Below are positions 13,601-28,100 of a stretch of DNA of 64,000 bases, in pieces. The notes under the pieces were generated by a model. It saw nothing but the letters and a program-made list of their open reading frames with translations, did not search any database and was not told where the DNA came from. The stretch is from contig NC_053400.1 of NCBI RefSeq assembly GCF_016859285.1, positions 17,835,046 through 17,899,045 of the forward strand. Reading direction: 5' to 3'. The stretch comes from Xiphias gladius (lineage: Eukaryota; Chordata; Actinopteri; Istiophoriformes; Xiphiidae). The translations under genes were made by a program, and so were the position numbers. Position 1 is the first letter of the stretch, and each line of letters starts with the position of its first letter.

Positions 13601-16600
13601 TTTTGAAAATGTCTACTTACATTGATGTCCTTTGAAATCTTGGATAACATCTGAAATGCCTGAAAGTATAAAAAAATTCATGAGTGTGCATACAAAATAC
13701 AACAGTGCTCGCATTTTAAGACAGTATTTTAGGTAAGGGTTGGATATTTCATCAATATTTATCCTCTTCTCCAGAGATTTGGTAGCTAATTAACTGTAGA
13801 TCTTTCAGTTACACTTAGAGCCTATGGCATGAAGAAGAGAAGCGAACTTACTAATATACAACACGACAAAATTGTGGAGAACATTTAACAACTTTTTCTA
13901 AGATAAGAATGACAAGAAGTGAATGAAAAACCCATTCCCTGCTCACCTGTGCTGGGGAATATCTGTGTATTCCTGGTTGTGAGAGGACTTCCAGGAGCTG
14001 CTGTGAGGGGAGAGACAGCAGGAAGGAAGCTCCTAACTGGGGTAGCAGACCACTGAGAGCAGACAGCTCTGGAGGAGCCATGCTGCTGATATTCAGGGTC
14101 TGTACTGCTGGTATCAACCATGAGGATAACTACCCATGAGACACAGTTAAACCAGAGTTAGCCGGACATTGTGTGGAACAACACGCGACACAAAACAGAA
14201 GGGCAGTTGAGGACGACAGTAGTTTAAAGGAGATTTTCTGTCGTGTTCTGTGCATACAGTACATGTCAGTAAGAACATGCGCCCCTCACCCTGCCGCTCT
14301 CACTGATGAACCCCTTGGATATGCACTGAGCCAGCTGCTGCCAGAGAGCAGAGAATGCAGCTGAGTCCTGAACATACAAACCCAGGTCTACTGGATCCAG
14401 GTAACATGCAAGGACTCCTAACCTGCAAAAGACATGATCCTTCAATCTTTCTGATGATCAAGTCAACTTCACACATAAGGTGTAGCCTGCAAATTTCTAA
14501 ATATTGAGATAAAAGCAGTTATAATAAACCATATAACAAAGATAAAGACATCATCTATAGTGTGAAGGAAGATTAGCGCCATAGCGCCGTACATTAATAC
14601 CTAAACAAAACTCAGATCTGAGTCATCAGAAATAAACAATGAATTTCAAGAAAAAAAAATCTTTGTTCCCATGTTTACAAGACTTATGTGGTAGACTTTT
14701 TCAATACTTCTTAAAATACAATTCCTGGCCAAACACAAGGCAAAAGCCAGTGCAGGACTGAAATTCTGTATCTGTATTAGAAGTTCCCTTTGGAGCTCTT
14801 GACCGTCATTGATGCTATGGAGCAATGGGCTTTTATGCTACTAGATACTACATGTTTATACACATCGGTCCCACCTCAGTATGTTATCACTTGTCAGATT
14901 CTTCCTCTTGCTGAAGAGGGTCCGCAGCACATGCCGCCCCCTTACACCATCCAGACTGCCATTGCCTAGCAACTCTACCAGAGGAGCAAGCTAAAAGAGA
15001 CGACAGATTAAATTTTGAAACAAGCTGAATACAAAATTCACTAACTATATAAAAAAGGTAACAAATTACAAGAAAAACTAACATAAAGTGTCTGATAAGG
15101 GGATGGTCTGATGTTTGATGATGATGGTGGAGAGGACTTTTCTCCAAAATCTCCCATAAGACTTTGACTGAGTTGAGATCTGGTGACTGTAAAGGCCATA
15201 GCATATGATTTATTATTGTTTTATACTCATAAACCATTCAGTGGTCCTCGAGCCCTGTTTTGAAGCTTTTCTCTACTCGTTTATTTAGGTTTTCCCTTTA
15301 ATTTGTAATCTGTACATATGTAAGAAACCCAGGTGGACATCTGAGGAGGAGATACAGCAGTTATGTTAAGAGCTTGAAATGGCCTCTAACCTGTTGTGAT
15401 GTCAGCTGCTGAAAATGACTGACTGGGAGGTAAGGCAGAAGTGGAAGAATGGAACTGAGAAAGTACGGTGGCCACGTAGGGACATCACCCACAGCACTCG
15501 ACTGCAGGAGCCGTTTCACAAAGGCCTTTTTCTGCAGCGACTTCATCCCTGAGCTGTGGTCACGAATGGCTGTCAATCTACAGAGCAACGCAGAGGCTGT
15601 TAGCATCCGGACAGGAAGGTACTGTGTATCAAACCAGATGTTTCTTGGGTCAGTAACTCACACACTGTCATTGACTATCAGGGAGGAGGGGAAGCTCATA
15701 ATGTCCGGGACAGACATGAAGGGTATGAACTGAGACAGGTCAACGAACAGTTCTGGGGTCACTCGGGGGAACTTGTGGATGAAAGCAGCAGTCATTGTTT
15801 CCATGGCTTGCAACTCTTTTTGAGAGGCCTGAAAGAGAAAACAAATGAGCAGTAAAGTAACTGATGTGTATTCACCTTGGCTCTCTTTCACTATGCATGG
15901 GCCATGACATACATTTTTTAAAAATGGATACAGCACAAGAGAGTGTAATAGAATAGAACTGTGGTCATTAGAATTGTTAGAACATTGCAATAATGACTGA
16001 GGACTTTAACCTGCACAATTAGCTGAATAGAAAGTTTCACAAATAGTACATTCATTGTTTTGCTGGGAGTTTTAGAACAAACCTGGCTGGTTTCAACTTG
16101 TAGCCGGTCCCAACTCCGATGCATATGGGAGAGAAATCTCTTAACTGCATCTTTTTCAGCAGACATCACTAGAGTGCGAATGCTGTCTCTTGGCATCTGG
16201 AAGTACTCCTGGGGAGATAAAGTCACTAAATCAAAAATAAAGTTCAGTGTGCCGATCTGTTGGGAAATGATAAGTGTGAATGTAGCTGCACGGGCCAGTA
16301 CCTGCAGCAGAACCCTGAGAGCAGAGGAGTTGTCGTCCCGCTGGATGAGGTCCCACAAGACGGGCTGATGTGACAAGCAAAAAGTTATTCACTCTTTGCT
16401 CTATGTGTGTGTGTGTGTGTCTATGTGTCTTTGTGGGTGTGTGAGTATTTCAGTCAGCTATCTTACACTGAAGCAGCTCAGCAGGTCTTCTTTCAGGGTG
16501 GCGTTCTGCTCTCTGCGCAGGAAGACTCCCACAGTGTGAAGGACGCTTATGGAGGCCTCTGGCTGCAGCGTGGCCCAGGATGTGTTGTCGAGGAGACTGG

Positions 16601-19600
16601 AGAGGAGGATGGCCTGACCTAAACCTTGTCTCGCCTCTCTTTCCCCCTCATCCAAACCTGAAGAGAGGCCCACCATGAAGTCCAACACTCGCAACACATA
16701 TCCCAGCGCCACTAAATAACCCTCACGATCCCCTCCCTCGACCTCACACACACTCAGCTTGTGAAGGACATCGACCAGCAGCGGGGCCGGGTCCACGCAC
16801 AGCTGTGATGTGTCAAACTCATACGGTGCTGGGAGCATGTCAAAAAACCTCTGCAGGAAGCACTTCCTGCCCTCGAGTTCTGCCTGCAGATCAGCACAGA
16901 AATCAGCAAACTGAGACCCTGATCTTAGCAGCTGATTGTAGAGTGTGGTGTTTAGACAAATGTACTCTCTCAGCCCATGTGTCTGCCCACAGAGCTCCAG
17001 GAGGGTGGTGTTGGTGAAACGATGTACAGCCCACTCCCTGTACTGACAAGTCTCCTCAATGGTATCAGCGTGGAAGAAGTTGAGTACTTTGGAGCAGTAT
17101 GCCGTGGTCCAGCTACTCTCTGGCAAGGATCGGTTCAGGTCAGGGGACTCTCTACTGCACAAAGCTGAGATCAGGATGGAGCCGTTCAGCAGGAAGCAGT
17201 CTCTGAAAGCCTGGGCACTGAGAGACCTGCTGCCCAACTGAGCAAGACAGTTCTCATCGAGCCCTGGACTTCCTATCATCTCACCCGACAGCTGCACACA
17301 CAGGTCATCTATGCTTGTCTGGTTAAAAAAATTGTGTTCTTTTGTCTCTGCAGCCTGCAAATAGTAAAAGAAAAATAAGTTAACATGAAGTAAAAGAAAT
17401 TGTGAGCCAAAAAAAAAAGAAGAAATGTACGAGTACCTACAAATAGCATGTCCTCACTACACCCTGCCATACCACACACATTTATGAAAAAGTTCCACGA
17501 AAACAATCAAATGCTCACTCATCAAAAAAGTGATCCATTACCTGATGTGCTCTCTGCAGCCAGAATGAGGAGTTGGCACACACAGTGTTGTTGAATTCAT
17601 GGGCAAAGAACTCACTGCAGACATGGACCCAGAGGAAGTCCTCCTCAGCCGCAGACAGGTACCAAGCTGCATCAGAGCACGTGGCATGCAGGTCGAGCCC
17701 CATCTGAGCCATGGCGGGATCAACTGACCCGTTCTCCCCTTGAAACAGTTTGCAGTAGAGGAACACAGTGAAGTTGGAGACACCTTTCAAGCCTGGGATG
17801 GATTCATTGCACGCTGCCTCTAGGATTTCTGAAGAGGTCAAGTACTCCATCTCTCTCAGCTGGTCATTGCTCACTCTCGCCCACCCTGTTTGTGGCTGGT
17901 TGAACTGGGAGCGATTAGGTGCAGTAGAGAGTGTGTGAAGGTGGTTTTGTTTGGAGATTGTTCGTGAAGAAGGGGCTGTTTTAGGAGATGAATGGGCTGG
18001 GGTTTGTTGTGATCTCAGTCCTTCTCCTTCAGTGGAGGGGCAGGACAGGAATGCAAGTGAGGTTGGAAGACCCTGGGAACTAACGCCCAAAGCCTGGGTG
18101 TTCCACATCACATTATGCCTTATCCCCCTACATATGCAAGTAGAAATGTGAGGGTGTTTTCCAACAACTCATCGTCAAACGTGAAAAATGCGGTGAGTCA
18201 TAATTCTAAAATATCTTACCATAAGATCAGCTGTCTGAGGTCACCTTCAAAAAGACAAATACAAGCAAGTATTAATTGAAAATCAAAGTGAATCAGTGGT
18301 GGAAAAAGTATCTGGAAGCTCCTGCAGTGTACAACTAGGCCTGATGTAACAGTGCAGCTCAGATAACAATGCCCAAGATATAATGTTACTGACATCAATG
18401 AGAGGATAAAGAGATTAGCCAAGCTAACAACAGGTGCTTTCAATGACCAGGATGATTATAAAGATTTTAAAGCAGTGTCAGTCGCTGTCAGGTTCTGTCC
18501 TGTATCTTTCAGGTGAAACCAATGCTTCTTAAAAAGGGGTTTTACTTGGTAAATGAAACTAAATACAACGTAACAGCTTATTATTGGATTTTTACTTATA
18601 CTTACTACGCACACTTTAGCCTTATTGCCTCATAATCATAATCACCCCCCCAAAAAAAAGCATTTGTTTGTGCAAATTCATGTAATATTAAAATGTTCTG
18701 TGAAAGCAGCCAGCAGGTTGACGTATTGGAAGACTGCACACTTCATTACAAATTTTTAAACCCAGTTTTTTGTCCAATGTTAATGAGTTATCCCTTATGT
18801 TTGTGCAAAAGGCCTCTGGGGCCAGCTCCGCCACAAACTCACCAACTGAGCACCGGCCCTGAGCGTTGGGCTGTGGCACGTCCACCAGGCTGCTGACATC
18901 ATCGAGCAGAGCCATGGTAACTCGTGACACTTTCTTTCTCAGGTTACCGTAAACAGAACTACCCACCCTGTGCAGAAGCCCCCTCCTCAGCCCATCCAAA
19001 CTCTGCACAAGAGTTACATTTTTCTGTGCCAAGTGGCTTCCTCGCTCTCCTCCACCTGAACGTGAAAACGCCTGCAGCAGTAAACTTTGCATGGAGTCTG
19101 GATCGTCCTCTGTGGCCATTGTGTCTTCCAGAGCTGCATTTCCAGACAACCCACCCTGCCTCATGGCCTCAGGAGGCAAGCTGAAGGGCTTCAAACGGCC
19201 AAGCGCGCTTGAGCCCTTTCTGTGTTCTGCTCCTTCTCCTGCTGGGTGTAAACTGACCACAGGCTTCCAGTTGTGTGTTTCTAAGAAACGCAACAGCTGC
19301 TGAAGCCAGCTAACACTGAAGGCACAGTCACTACGGCCCTTTAGAGCACAGATGAAGCCCTGCAGGCCTGCGCTGGCCTGGCCATAGGTCCCACTGACCA
19401 GAGCCTGAAGCGCAGCTTCCAGCACAGCGCTCACTGTCCTCCAGTTCTGAGATAAGAAAGTCAAGAGAGGCCTGTGGGGCTGACGCTCTGATAGAGTGAT
19501 CAGACTCTGCAGCAGCCCCAGGAGCCAATCCCAGTGAGGACTGCCCCTCAGGGACAAAAACCAGTCCTGCACTTTGACACTGGGTCGGGGTGGCACCCGA

Positions 19601-20177
19601 CCATTCCACTGGTTCAGGGCAGCACTCCCTTCAGACTGGAGAAAGAAATGCAGCACCTTCTCCCACAGCTGCTCTTCATCTGGATCCCCCGGCTCCTCCT
19701 CCATCTCAGCACCCACCTCTTGGAGGTACAGAGAGATGTTGTAGAGGAAGCCAGAGAGTCGGTGTCTGTCAATCGGGCTGTTTAGTGAAGGCAGGTTCTT
19801 GGTGGGAAGAAGACCAAGTGTTTTTAGGCTTCCCATGATATTCCTCACCCAAGGGTGCATGGACTGGTCTTTGTTTGTTTCTGGAGGAGCTTTCTGCGGA
19901 TTCCAGCCACCTCCTTTACTCCATTTTGCAATTATTTCCCTAAGAATGGCATCTGTCTGCTCCTCTTTACCACCTCCTGGAACAGTCCCATTACAGACAG
20001 CTTGAGTCGGCATCATTTAATAACCACATATTATAACAAGTGTTGTATTTAATGACGTGTTTTAGTGGCACACTCACCTGTCTTCTCAAGGGATCCTTGT
20101 CCCAGTAAAACAGCACAAACTACGATGCTCGTGAATCTAAGAGTGGCCATCCCTGGCCCTTTCTCCTCCATCTTCAT
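6134..20177 (-). CDS. strc: Stereocilin, 29 coding exons, complete
   Basis: Large extracellular protein of sensory hair bundles; in mammals it forms horizontal top connectors between stereocilia and attachment crowns to the tectorial membrane. Coding exons (transcript order): 20078-20177, 18843-20000, 18220-18244, 17542-18127, 16467-17354, 16302-16364, 16083-16208, 15662-15828, 15391-15577, 14875-14990, 14290-14422, 13947-14129, 13621-13659, 13363-13539, 12795-12944, 11750-11808, 11453-11576, 11224-11306, 10991-11126, 10192-10394, 9895-9985, 9628-9799, 9283-9455, 8580-8735, 8338-8480, 7770-7918, 7416-7513, 6332-6479, 6134-6222. They total 5,922 nt with phase kept at every junction, giving about 1,973 residues (human about 1,775). 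Markers shared with human STRC: PVLWDLIQR, ALGHIAGGMSCDF, GRLVFSLST, CADIRGTFPSAW, WGPEVFTEIGTLAG. The N-terminus has a signal peptide; four ATGs are in frame and MATLRF at 20150 gives the most usual one. The last exon ends in a hydrophobic tail (FHSLTLCLLLWQLI) suited to GPI anchoring. Confidence 0.95.
10566..10670. repeat. (CA)n microsatellite in strc intron 19
   Basis: More than 40 CA units with a short GA interruption near 10653. It lies in the intron between the exons at 10991-11126 and 10192-10394 and produces spurious VCVCV and THTHT open frames. Confidence 0.97.
15085..15245 (-). mobile_element. Tc1/mariner transposase fragment in strc intron 9
   Basis: On the minus strand the sequence reads LWPLQSPDLNSVKVLWEILEKS, a version of the Tc1 catalytic-end motif QSPDLNPIE-LW, followed by unrelated sequence. 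It sits between strc exons 9 (15391-15577) and 10 (14875-14990). The fragment is short, has no terminal repeats and belongs to no host exon. Confidence 0.7.
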
Positions 20178-20179
20178 CT

Positions 20180-23100
20180 TATGCCAGGGTGCGCAGTGGC
20201 ATAGTGTTGTCACATCTTTCTCTTCCTATTGATTTCACATAACCCTGTATGGATGCTGTTTTTTTCATTTTCAACGATGGGATGGACTCAAGGAGTGAAG
20301 TATCTCAGCAGAAAGAGGATATTAAAGCCTAATGACTGGCTGCCACATCACATTACCACTTTCACTGCATGGTTACAAAAACAAGTATCAGTACTGTAAT
20401 TAACTTATAAAACCTATAAAACTGTGAACTATTAAAGGTAGGTCCATACGTGATGCACAAAAGAGTATCTAAAAGAGAGCAACGGATATGATATTTGAAA
20501 ACAAAATTAAATGCACAGTTTTGATTCTTAAAGAGATTTAGGACAGTTTGACACATAGTAGAGAAGGATACATCTGTTTCTATTGAAACTCTTCTTTGTA
20601 AATTAAAAATATCAATGATCACTAACAATAATAAAAAACTGTGGACAAAACATTTTCAGAACTCACCAACAGTTACAGTCCATTTATGTCTCTAAGTATT
20701 CTCTTAAGCGTTTAACAGCATCTCTAACTTTGCGGCGTCAACTCCCTCGGAGCTGACCTCTTTCTGAGCGGCACTCTTGTGTTTCACCATCACTCCGACT
20801 CTCTCTACCTTTCCCTCTCCCCCTGCACCCCTCCCACCACTCTCCTCTACCTCTCTCTGTCCTTTTAGCTGTTTGGAGCATTTGTCTTTTTTTGTCTATG
20901 GGATTCATGTTTCATGAGTTTTCTTGTCACCCTACAGTAGGGTTGACTATTTTATATGGCAATGCACAGAAAAAGGAGAGTGTAGCCTGATTAAGCTTGG
21001 GTATAATCCCTGAAAAACAGCAAACGTGTCTCAGTCTTTTAGGTCAGCGCTTATATTTGGATGTACAATATATCAATTTTTTTGTTTTGGTGTTTATAGT
21101 TCATTAGTTTGGAACTTCATGAGGCTGCAGGAAGGTCACAGCACTCAGCTAGGTGCTCAAACAAGGTGAAAATCTGGATCATGTTAATGACACCCATGAT
21201 ATCTATCCAGTTCTCTAACTGTCCAATGTCTCCCCCTGACTAATTCTCTATTGAGCTGTCTCTCAGCTGGGACTCATCTTGTGACTCTGGGTTTGTTGGG
21301 GGTGTAGTCTTACCGACGCGGCCTGGCCGGCAGGACTGTCCGGGATGTCACTGCTTAGACACATTTATCCCTCAGTCAGGCAGACTTACAATTGAGCCCT
21401 GTGCAAAGGCAAAGCAGCAGGTTCCCCAGAGTCAGACCACTGTCTGCAGGCCCTGAAACCCAAGAGGGCTAGTGAAACCACCACTGCCCTCCCTCCACTG
21501 GCTTTCGCTGTATAATACTGTGGGCTGCACAAGGACAATAACTTCCTCTTGTATTATTGATGCCACAGGGAACAGCGATCACTCAGTGCAGCAGGGTTCG
21601 ATTCACCACGGGAATATTCAATGAGAAACTGGATCCACCCCGTACGTTCCTCTTCTCTCTGCTGGAAACTCAGTCATGGCAGTGGGGAAATCAGCTGGTG
21701 AAACTAGCTGCTCAGATTGGAATACTTGGTTGGAGCCCAACTTTTGTCCTCATCTTCCAATAGAAATATAAACGCATAAATACCTCAAATGACCCCTTCA
21801 CTGAGCTGGTCTTTGCCTTAATGTACTGGTATGAAGTTCAGAATTTTTTTTTCACTTGCCGATTTAACCATGATGAATCTATTTAGATTTCAGCTATTAT
21901 GAAAGATTTGTGGGATCTTTTTTTTTGCTATATTTTGAGACGATAAAGCACTGTAACCGTTTAACAAACCGGCCACCGTAGGTTTAACACAACTTGTATC
22001 ATGTCCTTGTAGATGTAAACCCATCACATCATTGTACAAAGGGCTTAAATAGAACAGAATCACTGCAAAAGTAAAATGTTTAGCCAAACATATCTTAAAA
22101 ATAGTTTGTAATATTATTATAACATGTATATTAATATAACTTCAATATTAACTATATACATACATTAACTGCTATAGTTCACAGTTGAGAGATCATGCAT
22201 GAATTTCCAAGCAGTAAAAACAGCCGATGCTATAGCCTAAGTGTAACCAGGTGCAGCTCGGAAACAGAAAGGGAAGCTTTGCAGATGGTGAAGTTGCTAC
22301 TGTGAACCTCATTTTAAGAGCAGCATGTGAGAAAAAAGAAAAACCACTGGAAGGCTTGGTGTTAGTGGCTTATAGTTAATTAAGCAGCAATAACATGTCA
22401 TCTTAATTTATTACTTCTGTTTTCTGTTTTCAAGAACATTAATAAGGCACATATGTGTTCAAAGAGAATGTCCCATTATACTTTACAAAGAACAGCAACA
22501 AGAAATGAAAAAAGCCTAAAGTGTATTTTTAAAGGGAAAGGTAGGGGGTAGAAAAAGGTGTTGTATGAGAAAAAAAAAACACAAAATGCTTTCACACCTA
22601 GAAGAATGTGAATCTGCGTAACAGACATCAATGACAAAGTATTGTTACCGGGTAGATATTAGATTCCAAGGCTCAGGATTAGGCAGAGATAAACGGTTAC
22701 TGTTTAGGTAAGGCTGGGGTCAGGTTAAACATCATAAGACAGGACTGGTTGACAGAGAACAGCCTCCCCCAGAATCTACTCCCAACAAGAGGAGTCAAAA
22801 ACAGGCAAAGCATTCCCCTCCCTCCTTGTACAAATCTTCATCTCTCTCCATGCATGGAAGGATTAATGAACTGGCCTACCTGGCATGGGCCAGGGGGGGC
22901 TAGGTGGTTGGGAGGCCTGTAAGCCAGTGCGTCTAAGAAGTGACTGTTATTTCGCATACCTTGTTGGAAAGTGAGGATGTCCTGGTCACATTTTCTTGCT
23001 CCTAACCCAGTTTTAGATTTTTTTTTCTTTTTTTTTTCCCAGTGTAAAACATTGGATATTAAAGTTACAATAACCCTGAATTATAGTAAGCAATTTAAAT

Positions 23101-24470
23101 ATGTTTTAGAAGAGTAGAGAAGAGTTTAAGAAAAAGAGAAAGAGCCTGCATATTTTTTTTAATTATGACCCAATATTTTTTTTTTGTGTGTGGATGTGGT
23201 GTGGCAGGAAGTTTTGGGAAAGGTTCGTACAGCTTCCCATTATCTCTAGCAGTGACAAAATGATGAAGTTCAGGTACAGCATGGGACTTAATGTATGGTT
23301 AACCTGCAAAAATGTTGCTGCTACTGAGATTCAAAATGACTCGAGAAAATGAGATGATTTTTCTCACATTTTGCCCATGTCTCCATGCCACGTCAAAGCT
23401 GTTTCTACTGTTGGTTATGGCTTCTCTTTTACCTTTCAGACCCAAATTGCTCTTCACAGCAACTTTTAAAATCAAAGAGAAACAGTAATAAAGTAAGTGG
23501 ACAGCCACACACATGCCCACTCACTGAAATCAAATCCTCCAAGACCAGATTAAAAGGAATGTACTCACATTTCCCAACAAAGGAAAAACACAGTAGCTAC
23601 ATATTTGGCCCAAGTTGAGTTAAAGACCTGAATCTGAGTTTTTGACATCTGTTTTACCATATTAACACCCTATGCCATGGATTCTACAAACAAAATGTGA
23701 AAACAGCACGCAAATTTGCAGTAACTGCAAGAGATCAGAGACCAACCATGATACACTAGTCCTGTAAAGCTACTGTAAGTATTTTAGCAGAGTATCAGTG
23801 ACTGCCAGCTTTGCTTCTGACCCCAGTGGATTTCATGTGATTTGTTTTTAGTTAAGCTTCTCTGAAATCATCTTTTAAATGTATTTAATTCTAGATTTAT
23901 TTATCAAATCAATTTCAATATAAATCTTTATAAATAATAAAGGCAAACACAACAAAGATACATTTCATTTAAAATAAATATAATCCAAATAAAATGTATT
24001 CTCTTAAAGAAACTCGCTCAAATGGACAATAAAGCTGAAACATTACATACTGTGTTTTCCCTGAGAACTGTCAGAGACAGAGAGCACAGTTTCTAGGAAT
24101 TATGTTTGGTCTATGGAAATGATGTTGGGGTAAAATAATTAGCCTAAAAATGTATAAACATAGGCATTATAGCCTCTTTTCTAAACTTAACTGCTTCTGG
24201 AGTTCCTAATCTCTGCCTTTGGAGGGCAGCATAAATCATCAAGGGTATGATGGACCTTTTAGTGTAAACTCCCTGAACATTCTGTGTGCTATTGAACATC
24301 AACAATTGTATCAAAGGAAAATATGAGAAGCATATCAGATTCTAATGAGATAAGATAGACAGAGAAAGTGAGATTTGCAGTAAATTGTTCAGTCTTTGAA
24401 TTCACTGCTTCTCATTTTAGGGTGAAGCCAAGATCCAAGTCGTGTCCCAGACTTTTCCCAGCTAGACTGC
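20180..24470. other. Gene-free region between strc and gas8
   Basis: About 4.3 kb with no open frame matching a known protein. It must hold the strc promoter (right of 20177) and the gas8 3' UTR (left of 24472). A strand-appropriate donor (GCGTCG followed by GTAAGAC on the minus strand, near 21315-21325) ends a GC-rich patch and could be a non-coding first exon of strc. That is a guess from one splice-like site. The pyrimidine-rich patch near 20760-20870 has no assigned role. Confidence 0.5.
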
Positions 24471-24471
24471 T

Positions 24472-25080
24472 TTAAAAGGGCTTTAGACAAAGCTCCTCCA
24501 CTGGGACACCAAGAGCCCTTTGCTTTGCTTCATAGGTCAGCAGCAAATCCTTACGCGCCTGCCGGATACACAATTGTTTCGCACAAGTATGAGTATCACT
24601 ACAAAAACAGCTTAAAACAAATCATTTTTTAAACAAATGTGTAAATGAACCACTAACCTTGAAAATCTGAGCTTTTTTATGCTTTAAATTCTTGATGGAA
24701 TTATTACTGGAGTCAAGATTTTCCTACAAATAAAAACATGTTTCCTTCAAGTACAAACAGCACGAAAACATGCATAAATCAAGCAACATGAGTGATCAAT
24801 AACACAAATGACTACAGAGGAGAACAAAAGGCAGACATACAGCAGTACCTCAGTTTTGTTTGTGACCCCACCAAGGGCAGTCTGGTCTATGTTAGAGGCA
24901 GAAAGCACCGAGTGGAGCTGAGCCTGCGTCTTCTCCAGGCTGTCGGTCAGGGCTTTCAGCTTCCTTTCCAACAGCATGCTCTTCAGACCTGCTTTATACT
25001 GCAACTTATGAATACTCTGAGGGTATGTCTTGTACAGTTCATCCCTTTCCAGCTGAAGCTGTGTGACGTTCATGCACACG

Positions 25081-25129
<49 letters not shown>

Positions 25130-28100
25130 GCACACAGATGCAAAAACATTCTCCTAAATTCCCACAAGTACACAAAGCATTAGGCTCACATCCAAAGTGC
25201 ATATGAATCAAGCTACCATTTGAGCAACATGCCACTGTGCAACTCAACCTTTTACCTCGCTGAATTTCTGTTCCAGTGCCTCATAATTCCATTTCAGATC
25301 ATTCAGCTCCTTTTCTTTGACCTTTTCACTGGCATCCTGTCATAAACAGTGTCACAAATCAACCTTTTGCCCATGTACAGTACACTACACGTCAGTTATG
25401 TGCTAAGCAAAGAACCAATTAATGAACTGGTAGCAACAAATATAAGTGTGCAAGTTGGAATGGTAAACTTAATTTTAAAAAATTCACAAACACCAAAACC
25501 AACATAACCTTTTTCATTCCATGGTATTTCACTTTTTTCTCGATTTCAGCAATTTCCTCATTGACTTTCAAGAGAAGCTCAGCAAGGCTTTCGTTATCCC
25601 GCAAAACAGGGATCAAGTCTTTTTCCTTCTCCTTCTGTTTCATCTTCATTTCATTAATTTGTATCTAAGAAAAGCCAATAAAACATGCCATGTGAAAAAA
25701 AAACATAACTGGATCAAACATAGTACTGCAACAATTCATCAAACAATAGAAAATTAATTGTCAACAATTTTGAGTCATTTATCAATCAGGTTACAGCTTC
25801 TCAAATTTGAAGACTTTTCTAAGTTTCATGTTATTTTGAATCAGATAACAAACTGATTATCAATCAAGACAAGCAATTTAAAGATATCCTCTTGAGCTCT
25901 GGGAAACTGTAGTGGGCATTTTTTACCATTTCATAGACAAAAGAATTTGTTAATTTATTGTATAAAATAATCAACAGACTCATCAATAACAAAAATAAAA
26001 ATGCCTTGTAGGCCTAAACAAAACATCTGAAATTTCATTGCATTTATACTGACAAGGATGCCGAATTTGTGCACTTATACCTTGAGTAAATTGCTCACGT
26101 CCAGATCCTGTTGCATGAGTTTAAGAAGTGCATTAGCATCACTGAAAGCTTTGTTTTGGTCCTCTAGGAGACCAGTGATGTGGCTGTTCCAGTGATCTTC
26201 TCTCTCACTGGTCTCATTTTTCCTCATGTTCTCCAGCTCTTGTGGCAGCAGCTTCATCTTTTTCTCATACTTGGCTTTAATCTCTACTCAAATAGCAACA
26301 CAAAATGATGGCTCCCATTTAGTTTTTGACAGCGCAAGGTTTTGCTTTCAACTCAAAATGAGATTGGTTATTTACCTGACAGTTGCTTCTCCCAGCTGTT
26401 CCTTGTTATGGTCATTTCTTCATCATGCTTCTGTTGAGATAACAACGAAACTGGCATTTGAAGCATAGATGTTTATTTGTTGAAATATATCAAGGTAAAA
26501 AGAAACACTAAATCCACAAATCTTTAAGTTTAGAAACACAATGGTGAGCAAACCAGTTCAAGCTCCTTGAAGAGATTTTCATTGTCAAGCTCCTGCATGT
26601 CGACCATGATGGACCTCATTTCCTTGTGAAGCTCAGTCTCTAATTGTTCTTGCTCTTTCTGCACCACCTCAGTAGAGACTAAACCATCTGCTTTCAGCTC
26701 AGAGATCGTGTTCTGGTGTTCACACAGGAGGTGCTTCATCTTCTGCTTATACACCTAGTAGGAAGAAAAAATAGATAAATGTGCCGTTGAAAAATAATTC
26801 AGCCATTTAATCCATCCATGGATAATTATTGCTTGTCTGTTATAAATACAGATCAAAATGTGCCAAAAGTTGGGTGAGCATTCCCATGGTAGCCCAGTAT
26901 TCATGTTGAATGATGTTTTGACCTATCACTACGCTCTGCAGTGGCTATCAGGCTGTGCCATCACAAATCTACTGAGCCCCATAACAGGCAACACCATTTT
27001 GTAGCCGTGACCTAATGTACTTTTAAACTGCCTATAAATCCTACTCTCAACCAAGCAAAGAGCAGATGACACCCTCTTAGACTTTCGCTGAGTTGGGCCC
27101 ACGAGACCGAGAACGTGCCCCCACAGCCTTTTTACTTTTACTTCACTAAATTTCAGAGGAAAATACCGTACCCTTTTACTATTCTTCTTTTATCTGGCAA
27201 CCGTTAGCAGTTAGTGCATCTGATTTTAAATTTTGCCTGAGAAAACGATCGGTACATCTCCATAATGCCTACTCTTCATGAAAACAACTCAGAGCAGCCT
27301 CCTTTTATGTGGATGACAATATATTTGTGACTTTAGCTGTAAAGCTTTTACGAGGAAAGAGGTAGCGAGAGTGGAGATTTATCCTCAATTTGTACAGAAG
27401 CATGTGATCCTTGAACTGATCTGAGGGCAGAAAAAAGGACCCAAATTATTTCTCAGATTTTTGGGATATTCATTATTTCAGTGGTCCATTATACCGTGGA
27501 AATCCAGGAGACTATGTATGGGAGTGTTTTGTCACACTTGTATTTACAATACGCACTGTATTGTGAGGTTTAACTTACAAGACAAATATTATCATGATTC
27601 CCCTTTTTCTGTAACAGCCTGTAATTAACAACATAAACAGACCAGGGGAATGTGTTACTGGATTCCATTATTTACACTTCAATGTGGCTTTTTGTTGGTC
27701 TATTAATTCAATAATATATAAAAGTGATGTATCTAAAGCGATATATATCAATGATGACAAATGTAGTGCTAGTAACTGGTAAATGTCACTCGATCACATG
27801 ATTTTTTTCGTGACTTTTAAAGAGGTAAATCTCTACACGCTACAGAAATGACTAATGAACAATGAATTGTGGGATACTGAGGATAGCAAAGTTCACGCTG
27901 AGTCCTCCAAACTTAGTCAAACAAAGTTTTTATCTATCGCCTGCATTTGAAGCGCATTTAAAATGGAACAGCCTTGTTTCCTGTTCTGACATATTCTGGA
28001 TTAAAATATGGCCTTTGGAAAATCCAGTCCCTGAATTTAGGTTAAGTTTGACTGTGTAGCTACAGTATATGTTTATTATCCTTACCTTGATCTCTACTTG

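Noticed and set aside
18295-18312. CAGTGGTGGAAAAAGTAT, resembling a MITE end, in a strc intron
   Set aside because: Only about 16 bases match the family terminus and the following sequence does not; too short to call.
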